Shown here one piece after another: positions 58,187-64,000 of a stretch of 64,000 nt of DNA (positions are counted from its first letter, which is position 1; each line of letters opens with the position of its first letter). Under the pieces are notes generated by a model, which worked only from the letters and a program-made list of their open reading frames with translations, did no database searches and had not been told where the DNA came from. The translations under genes were made by a program, and so were the position numbers. Location of the stretch: NCBI GenBank assembly GCA_002707145.1, contig PAMD01000014.1:1-64000 (forward strand). The letters run 5' to 3'. The stretch is from Flavobacteriales bacterium (GTDB lineage: Bacteria > Bacteroidota > Bacteroidia > Flavobacteriales > UBA7430).

Positions 58187-60268
58187 TCAGTAGGAGTTAT
58201 CATTGGACAGGAATTGAAGTACATCCGCTTGACTAACCTTTATTTGATAACCTCGACCGGGCTCAAAATCTCCGATACCGTTAAAAGAATATTCTGGCAA
58301 ATAGGCATTACCAAAATAATCTTTAGCTATAATAAGATTTACAGAAGATGAAATATTATAAAGTACCGCTGATGCTAATGCTTTTTCTATCCTCAAATAT
58401 CCAACTAAATTCCAACCTGCTGTCAATGCTAAAGTATGATTTTCGGGGAAAGCATAATCGCCACAAACTTCTAGAATTATCTCCATCTCATTTTTTATCT
58501 GATATCCTTGTCCTAGAGTAAAATCTCCAATACCATTAAAACTATAATCTGGGAGAAATGCATTCCCTTGGTAATCTTTTACGATGATAATATGATCTGT
58601 GATAGGAGCTAAAACAGATGCCATATCAGGTTCTTCAGCAATCATATAGGTTGAAAAAATAGACCATCCAAAAGGCATATAAATAGATTGACAAGAGGGT
58701 CCATCAGGGATTCCAGCAATAGAATCCACAAAAGTTAAGCCATTAACCGTAAACTCATCGGATCCATCAGAATAAATCGCAGAAGCAAGAGTAGCCTCAG
58801 ATGTTTCACAATTCCAAATCATCCACTGAAACTCTACTCCAAGTGGAAACCCATCTACATCATCGGTGGTCATGTCATCACCCATAACTGCAATTTGGGC
58901 AGTTTCTCCTAAAAAGGAGGTTTGTCCTGCACATTGCATTTCTCCACTAGAATTGATGAAAAATAAGCCCAATATAGATTGAGATAAAACATTTCCATTA
59001 GCATCAGAAACAACAAGAGAGGATGGTAGAAATATAGTGTGGTTAGTTCCGGTAATTAAAACTTCTTCCCAAGGAGAGTTGCAAATAGGCTCACAAGAGC
59101 CATCGTCTATTGTGGCATCTTGGTTAAAATTTACTGCTGTCAGATCTGTACATCCATTTATAGAGGGAATAAGATCTGTACAATCTCCAATAAAATTAGT
59201 TTCTTCAGAGCCTTCATACATTGTGAAATTAACATCTCCAATGTTTATAAACGTATCATTCCAACCATCACCATAAGAATCCATCATGTTTATGATGATA
59301 TTCTCAGGAAGATCTATACAAGTCTCAAATGGGGAATCACCCTCTAGAAGTATTTCATTAGAACAACTTGAAAGATTCCAAGAGACCTCTGACTCCCAAT
59401 CTCCGCCTCCAACACTTACCTGAGTATACTCACAGAATATTGGTTCTTCGATTGTAACATATGTATATATCCAATCCAAAACATATGAAACTTTTGACCA
59501 AACTCCAGGATAATTGACATCGGCACAACCGTTACCCCAACTAGTTACTCCTATTAATAACCAACGGGAATTGTCGGTATTTCTCACAGCAAGCGGTCCC
59601 CCTGAATCACCCTGACAAGCGTCCTCCCCTCCATTGATTAAATCTCCAGCGCAAATCATTGAAGCATCAAGTGATGCACAAGAATATTCCCCCGAGTTTC
59701 CATTTGGATCTAAAGATGCGCCACAAGCAACACTATTTGATACAATTGGTGCAGTAACCATCTGTAAAACAGATGCTAAAGAACCTCCTGAAGAGGTAGT
59801 ACCCCACCCAGTAATAGTTGCCATTTCTCCATCATTTTGAACACCTAAAGCAATTTCTGCCTCGTCTATAAGTGCTATGCTTTGAACATTTTCAGTGTAG
59901 ACAAATTCTCCAATAATTTCAATTAGAGCAAAATCATGACTATTGCCTGAATAGTTGGGATGAACGATAATTTGACTGACTGAATAAGAATCACCTCCAG
60001 AAGCAAAAGAACTAGAGGTACCTACTCTTACATAGAGTTCACTAGGATCATCTCCGTTCACACAATGGGCAGCAGTAAGCACCCAAGAATTTTCGATGAT
60101 AGAGCCCCCACAAAAGCCACTTCCATCTGGACTTGCAGTCAATGCAATTTGCCAGGGATAGTCCTTGATATCCACATCGACTCCCCCCACAACCTTTTGT
60201 TGAGCAACTAAAAAACTATTAGATAAAGCGATTAAAAAAAAGACTAATAACAAAATGGGCTTTTTCAT
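58187..60268 (-). CDS. Secreted trypsin-like serine protease with Cys-repeat and tandem C-terminal modules
   Basis: The 693-aa protein has a signal peptide (MKKPILLLVFFLIALSNS), then a chymotrypsin-fold domain starting VVGG (26-29) with His68 (TAAHC), Asp112 (HDFAL) and Ser222 (GDSGGP); Asp216 six residues before the Ser predicts trypsin-like cleavage after Lys/Arg. Next come a MMDSYGDGWND module, one GCTDLTAVNFN...DDGSC repeat, a copy of the domain seen in the left-edge protein, and two copies of a KDY.GNA.LP.YSFNGIGDF module ending GYQIK. No T9SS C-terminal signal is visible. Start at 60268 is chosen because the signal peptide begins there. Confidence 0.92.
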   Translation of the reverse strand: MKKPILLLVFFLIALSNSFLVAQQKVVGGVDVDIKDYPWQIALTASPDGSGFCGGSIIENSWVLTAAHCVNGDDPSELYVRVGTSSSFASGGDSYSVSQIIVHPNYSGNSHDFALIEIIGEFVYTENVQSIALIDEAEIALGVQNDGEMATITGWGTTSSGGSLASVLQMVTAPIVSNSVACGASLDPNGNSGEYSCASLDASMICAGDLINGGEDACQGDSGGPLAVRNTDNSRWLLIGVTSWGNGCADVNYPGVWSKVSYVLDWIYTYVTIEEPIFCEYTQVSVGGGDWESEVSWNLSSCSNEILLEGDSPFETCIDLPENIIINMMDSYGDGWNDTFINIGDVNFTMYEGSEETNFIGDCTDLIPSINGCTDLTAVNFNQDATIDDGSCEPICNSPWEEVLITGTNHTIFLPSSLVVSDANGNVLSQSILGLFFINSSGEMQCAGQTSFLGETAQIAVMGDDMTTDDVDGFPLGVEFQWMIWNCETSEATLASAIYSDGSDEFTVNGLTFVDSIAGIPDGPSCQSIYMPFGWSIFSTYMIAEEPDMASVLAPITDHIIIVKDYQGNAFLPDYSFNGIGDFTLGQGYQIKNEMEIILEVCGDYAFPENHTLALTAGWNLVGYLRIEKALASAVLYNISSSVNLIIAKDYFGNAYLPEYSFNGIGDFEPGRGYQIKVSQADVLQFLSNDNSY

Positions 60269-60464
60269 ATTGTTTTTGCTTGATTGACAGAGTGCCACTA
60301 TAAGAATAAATAGCTAATTTATTTTACATAAAGGTAGATAAAATAAAAACTCTGAAACACAGAAAATAACTTTATTAAAATATTAGAAATTAAACATGAT
60401 AAAATATCTTGAAACAGATTATTAGATGAATAATAATCTAAAAATATTAAACTAAATCAGAAGG

Positions 60465-60569
60465 CTAAAAAGATTTAGACAAACCATAAAATAATCCCAA
60501 CCAAATTAATCCCTTGATTAGGAAAAATAAAAAACCAATTAGGCCAATTTTTCTGATCCACTTTTTCAT
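60465..60569 (-). CDS. Small membrane peptide (34 aa), coupled to the TonB receptor gene
   Basis: Reading the minus strand from the ATG at 60569 gives 34 codons to TAG at 60465: MKKWIRKIGLIGFLFFLIKG, then LIWLGLFYGLSKSF. It has a Lys/Arg-rich start and one long hydrophobic helix, a single-pass inner-membrane peptide by appearance. The ATG overlaps the TGA of the receptor frame in an ATGA junction, the standard sign of translational coupling, which makes a chance ORF unlikely. The function is unknown. Confidence 0.65.
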   Translation of the reverse strand: MKKWIRKIGLIGFLFFLIKGLIWLGLFYGLSKSF

Positions 60570-61189
60570 TGGAGATTTATTTTAAATTGAGCAAAGTAAG
60601 TTCTACCCCATGAAATAATTGACTCTGAACCACTGTGATTGGTTTGCTCACCAGCAGCAGTAAAAATATTAGTAACATCTAGTAAGTTTTTTACCCCAAG
60701 GGTAATACGTGCATCTAATTTTTGTAAATCCTTAAATAAATTCATGTTAACTAACTGATAGCCTTCTTGCTCGAAATTGACTAATACTTCTTGTTCTAAA
60801 CGTTGAAACATACTTTTAGCTTTAGCTTTAACATTTATATTACCTCCAAAAAGATATTTAGACGAAGTGAAATTATAAATAAAATTAAAATTTTGTCTAA
60901 CAATTGGATCATATAGTTCACTTGATTCAGTGATAAAATGATTCCAACCAATCTGTAAGTTAGATGAATGGCTTACTTTTGCCGAAAGAGATGCGTTTAT
61001 CCCGTAATAAGTGGCATCAGACAAATTAAAATAAGTGTAACCTGTACTATTTTCAATTTGCGCCAAATTAATTTTATCTTTTAAAAACTGTAATGAGGAT
61101 TCAACATCTAATTGAAGATAATACTGTTCCTTTTTTATTGGAGTAATTGTATTCGAGAAAAAGGTAAAGAAGATATTGTCTTGGCTCAA
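60566..61189 (-). pseudogene. TonB-dependent outer membrane receptor, C-terminal remnant
   Basis: About 200 residues of beta-barrel sequence remain: alternating strands with YFNLSDATYYGINASL, LQIGWNHFI and the terminal block RITLGVKNLLDV..., ending WGRTYFAQFKINLQ, the usual barrel end with a final aromatic/hydrophobic strand. Full receptors are 700-1000 aa with signal, CarboxypepD_reg and plug domains, all missing here. The frame opens only at a TTG (61189) and recognisable barrel sequence begins near 61105. This is a 5'-truncated gene, probably not functional. The small membrane peptide follows it with an ATGA overlap. Confidence 0.75.
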
Positions 61190-61441
61190 GAAAAAGGTTA
61201 CAATACATATACTAAAATAGATGATTTTAAATGTATATATGGATTAGATTGGTGGAAGGAAAATCAGCATAAATGGCGGAAGATTCGAAATGTTTGGGAA
61301 AATTTATACACCTCAAAAAAGAATCTTTCTTTGAATTCTAAAGTTGATGGAGTGAAAATGTACGAGACTTTTTTTGATATGGATGTTGACATTAAAACAT
61401 CCAAAATTGAAAAGGCACTTCGCCCTTATATCATTGAATAA
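61112..61441 (+). pseudogene. Unrecognised ORF, probably a 5'-truncated gene
   Basis: The 109-aa frame opens only at a TTG inside the receptor remnant on the opposite strand; no ATG occurs until near its end. From about residue 25 the sequence looks protein-like (GYNTYTKIDDFKCIYGLDWW, RKIRNVWENLYTS, KIEKALRPYIIE), with Trp, Tyr and balanced charge. I do not recognise the family. The simplest reading is the C-terminal end of a gene whose 5' part was lost, joined head-to-head with the receptor remnant. It could be a small intact gene with an unusual start. Confidence 0.45.
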
Positions 61442-61510
61442 AATCACACGTAAAAGATGTATTTTACTAAAAAATAGTTATTAAGTAGTTTTTTAATTCG
61501 AGAAAATCCA

Positions 61511-61537
61511 AGTCTAAAATCTCAGAGATTTTAGACT
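61511..61537. repeat. Perfect 12-bp inverted repeat, loop CAG
   Basis: AGTCTAAAATCT (61511-61522), CAG, AGATTTTAGACT (61526-61537). It lies between the converging ends of the ORF at 61441 and the repeat protein at 61618. No T-run follows on either strand, so it is not a classical terminator, but its position suits transcription end or RNA 3' protection for both genes. Confidence 0.8.
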
Positions 61538-61617
61538 CGTAAATAAAATTTACAAAACTCTAATTAAAAAAATTAAGCCTTCGTAAAATTTCAATATCTA
61601 TCTTTTGAAAATAAATT

Positions 61618-64000
61618 TTACTTCAATAATATTCTTTTACGAATAGTTTGTTTTTTTGATTCGATTTCTATTAAGTAAATCCCTGCATTAAGGTCAGATA
61701 AGTTAATGGATTTTTCTACAAACACTTTTGATTCCATATCAAATATACGCAGTATCTCTCCTGTAATACTAATCAACCGAATGCGAGAAAGTGATTTATC
61801 ATTTAACTCATAACTAATATTTACTATTCCTTCTGAGGGATTTGGATAGATTTCTAAAGTTTGCATTTGAAGTTCATCAAGCCCTACATTCAAAATCAAT
61901 GTATCAAGATACACTTCACATCCATATTCATCCACAAAACTTAAAGCATAAAGTCCATTTTGAATATTGGTAATTTGCTCAGTATCTAATGAAAGATCGA
62001 GCTCATCATTCACATACCAGGCAAAATTATAATCTTCAGAGTTGGTAGAAAAAGAAATTTCTTGGTCACCTTCGTCATAATCAAGTTCTACCTCTATCTG
62101 AATTTCTGGAGCATGAATATCAAAAGAGGGAATAAAGTTTGGAGCTTGGCCTCCAAACGAATATTCTAAACCGCTTGCGTCAGAAATATAAATTAAATAC
62201 CCTTCACCAGGAGGAATCTGATTTAAATCTACACCAAAAGAATTGATTTCTATTGGAGCTTTACCTCCTGTAATCTGAAGATTAATTGAACCGTAACCAG
62301 CAAAACACATCGCATCATTAACCACATAAGTAACTTGTAATTCTTCGAAGCATGAGTTATTATCCTCTGTAGCTAATGAGTCAAAATTTAATGCTTGAGT
62401 ATCTGTACAACCATATATTTCTAATTCATCGCAAATCCCATCTGAATCTATGTCTGATAAACAGACAGAATCACAATTGTAAAAGGCGTCTGGATAAATG
62501 CATTCAGAACTTATATTTGCTATATCTAAATAATTACATGCATACTCATTCATACATCCTGTATAGTCGCAATTAGTAAGTGTATTTGCTTCAGGATTGA
62601 AGTTGTCTGCAATAGAATCTGTACAGCCTTCTATAATACAAGATCCATTGTCAACGTTTGCTTGTTGTTCATAGTTGCTTGCATTAGGATTCATACATCC
62701 AATAGAAATTGGAACACACGAACCATCATCAGTATTAATGTCGACACCTAATATATTTGTCAATGAATCAGAGAAACCGTCTCCATCAATATCATTATAG
62801 TTAAAAGCTAATTCATTCATACATCCCTCCACAATCTGATAACAAGATCCGTCGTCTGTATTGACGTCTAAACCTAGTATTCCAGTAAGAATATCTGAAA
62901 AGTTATCATTATCATAATCGTTATAATTGAAAGCTAAAGAATCTGTACAACCCTCTACAACCTGATAACAAGATCCGTCGTCAGTATTTACGTCTAAACC
63001 TAATATATCAGAAAGTGTATTTGAAAAATTATCATTGTCGTAATCATTATAATTGAATGCAGTGCTATCCATACATCCATATACAACTGCATAACATGAT
63101 CCATCATCAGTATTTATGTCAACCCCCATTTCTCCCATTAAAGAATCCGATAAGTTATCTCCATCAAGATCATTAAAATTAAAAGCTAACGAATCCATAC
63201 AACCAAAGACAATTGGATAACAGGATCCATCATTAGTGTTTGCCGAAGAATTATAATTAAATGCTGAAAGTCCGTCTGAATTTATATCCGCAACAAAAGC
63301 GCCTCCATTGGGGTTCAATCCGTTATCTATACAACCAAGAATAAATGGAATACATGAATTATCTTCAGTATTTACGTCCACACCTAGGGTCCCAGTAATC
63401 AGATTTGACATTCCGTTTCCATCATAATCGTTGAAATTATATGCACTTGGGTCCATACAGCCGTAAACAACATCAATACATGATCCATCGTCGGTATTAA
63501 CGTCTATCTCTAAATCACCTGTTTCAGGAATAAAATTAAATGCATCAGCGTCCAAACAGCCCTGTATAACTGGGTAACATGATCCATCATCTGTATTTAC
63601 ATCTATCTGAACATTTCCAATATTTGAATAGTTAAAACTCTCTTCATTGGTACAACCTTCTATCACAGGATAACATGATCCATCATCGGTATTAATATCT
63701 GATTGAATATCTCCTAAGGGAATCAAATAATTATAAGCTATCTCATCCATACAACCTTCTATCACGGGGTAACATGATCCGTCATCGGTATTAACATCTA
63801 TTTGATTATCTCCAGTCAAGGATATATAATTATATGCTAGAACATCTGTACAACCTTCAACAACTGGGACACAGAAACCATTTGAGATATTAATATCAAT
63901 TCCTATATTGCCAGTGAGAGAGTTTGAGATTCCATCATTGTCATAATCATTGAAATTGAAAGCAGTGGAATCCATACAACCAAAATTACTTGGGATACAT
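61618..64000 (-). CDS. Large Cys-repeat surface protein with T9SS C-terminal signal (5' end beyond right edge)
   Basis: At least 793 residues are visible and the frame is open to the window edge; an ATG at 63975 is internal. The N-terminal two thirds are 15 consecutive units of GC(M/T)D..A.NYN...(V/I)NTDDGSC. Many units carry DxDGDxxSD, resembling calcium-binding thrombospondin type 3 loops. A beta-rich region follows, with VVNDAMCFAGYGSINLQITGG, typical of adhesin-like repeats. The last 80 residues are a type A T9SS sorting domain (LEIYPNPSEGIVNISYE...LSDLNAGIYLIEIE...RKRILLK). The protein is therefore predicted to cross the outer membrane by the type IX system and be cell-attached or released. 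The ligand is unknown. Confidence 0.88.
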   Translation of the reverse strand, partial: CIPSNFGCMDSTAFNFNDYDNDGISNSLTGNIGIDINISNGFCVPVVEGCTDVLAYNYISLTGDNQIDVNTDDGSCYPVIEGCMDEIAYNYLIPLGDIQSDINTDDGSCYPVIEGCTNEESFNYSNIGNVQIDVNTDDGSCYPVIQGCLDADAFNFIPETGDLEIDVNTDDGSCIDVVYGCMDPSAYNFNDYDGNGMSNLITGTLGVDVNTEDNSCIPFILGCIDNGLNPNGGAFVADINSDGLSAFNYNSSANTNDGSCYPIVFGCMDSLAFNFNDLDGDNLSDSLMGEMGVDINTDDGSCYAVVYGCMDSTAFNYNDYDNDNFSNTLSDILGLDVNTDDGSCYQVVEGCTDSLAFNYNDYDNDNFSDILTGILGLDVNTDDGSCYQIVEGCMNELAFNYNDIDGDGFSDSLTNILGVDINTDDGSCVPISIGCMNPNASNYEQQANVDNGSCIIEGCTDSIADNFNPEANTLTNCDYTGCMNEYACNYLDIANISSECIYPDAFYNCDSVCLSDIDSDGICDELEIYGCTDTQALNFDSLATEDNNSCFEELQVTYVVNDAMCFAGYGSINLQITGGKAPIEINSFGVDLNQIPPGEGYLIYISDASGLEYSFGGQAPNFIPSFDIHAPEIQIEVELDYDEGDQEISFSTNSEDYNFAWYVNDELDLSLDTEQITNIQNGLYALSFVDEYGCEVYLDTLILNVGLDELQMQTLEIYPNPSEGIVNISYELNDKSLSRIRLISITGEILRIFDMESKVFVEKSINLSDLNAGIYLIEIESKKQTIRKRILLK
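62344..64000 (-). repeat. Array of 15 GC-D...DDGSC coding repeats
   Basis: Going from the right edge, unit lengths in codons are about 42, 33, 33, 32, 33, 42, 44, 42, 42, 42, 42, 24, 23, 49 and 23. Short units (32-33) lack, and long units (42-44) mostly contain, an aspartate-rich D.DGD..SD insert. Neighbouring long units, for example at 62819-63070, are nearly identical in DNA, which points to recent duplication or gene conversion. The array continues beyond the window. Confidence 0.85.

Noticed and set aside
62376..62576. 66-aa plus-strand ORF within the repeat protein
   Set aside because: Antisense shadow of repeat-coding sequence, Tyr/His/Asn-rich with no family resemblance.

Overview
The window is a compact, AT-rich piece of a Bacteroidota chromosome, most like a free-living, probably marine Flavobacteriales-type bacterium. 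Lineage evidence: promoter elements of the TTTG-N19/20-TAnnTTTG type used by Bacteroidota; secreted proteins built from GC(T/M)D...DDGSC repeats with a type IX secretion (T9SS) C-terminal signal; a TonB-dependent receptor remnant; small Bacteroidota-only families (DUF2795, DUF4293, an 83-aa MELPK protein); and a Rho factor with a long basic insertion. Genus cannot be read from the sequence. No rRNA, tRNA, CRISPR array, IS element or prophage was seen.

Layout, left to right. 1-725: 5' part of a secreted repeat protein running off the left edge. 1066-4253: thrS-infC-rpmI-rplT translation operon, with infC starting at a rare ATA codon, closed by a strong terminator. 4328-7798 (minus): ECF sigma factor, a small orphan ORF, a Bcp peroxiredoxin, recA and a TPR lipoprotein. 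7966-16222: uvrA, an ABC exporter, truA, a phosphoesterase, a DUF4293 membrane protein and rho; two convergent pairs overlap at their 3' ends. 16290-19580 (minus): secA, interrupted by one in-frame TAA. 19761-28444 (minus): DUF2795, then a long run with cobalamin adenosyltransferase, a LolD-like ATPase, a divergent methyltransferase-like protein, an ABC-F ATPase, hldD, a DUF255 thioredoxin-like protein and the futalosine menaquinone genes mqnD/mqnB. 28575-30505 (plus): a pterin synthase of the tetrahydrobiopterin type, folE and fabD. 30518-35100 (minus): a small conserved protein, a sigma-54 activator, Ppx/GppA and a NatAB-type ABC transporter. 35230-38963 (minus): carA-eno-gltA.

39040-56678 (minus) is one uninterrupted run of 33 translation genes in which the classical str, S10, spc and alpha operons are joined: rpsL-rpsG-fusA-(S10 genes)-(spc genes)-secY-map-infA-rpmJ-rpsM-rpsK-rpsD-rpoA-rplQ. 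A two-box promoter lies upstream of rpsL and a hairpin terminator after rplQ. tuf is not in the cluster.

56765-64000 is looser accessory DNA: a 450-bp gene-free AT-rich stretch, a 32-aa Lys-rich ORF, a nitroreductase, a secreted trypsin-like protease with repeat domains, a 5'-truncated TonB-dependent receptor translationally coupled to a 34-aa membrane peptide, a second truncated ORF facing away from it, and a large repeat-array surface protein (at least 15 repeats plus T9SS signal) running off the right edge.

The most notable observations are the in-frame stop in the essential gene secA, the ATA start of infC, the tetrahydrobiopterin-type motif of the pterin synthase beside folE, the two-length repeat array of the right-edge protein, and the double truncation scar near 61.1 kb. 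I did not find a clearly novel multi-gene system; most of the window is conserved core genome.
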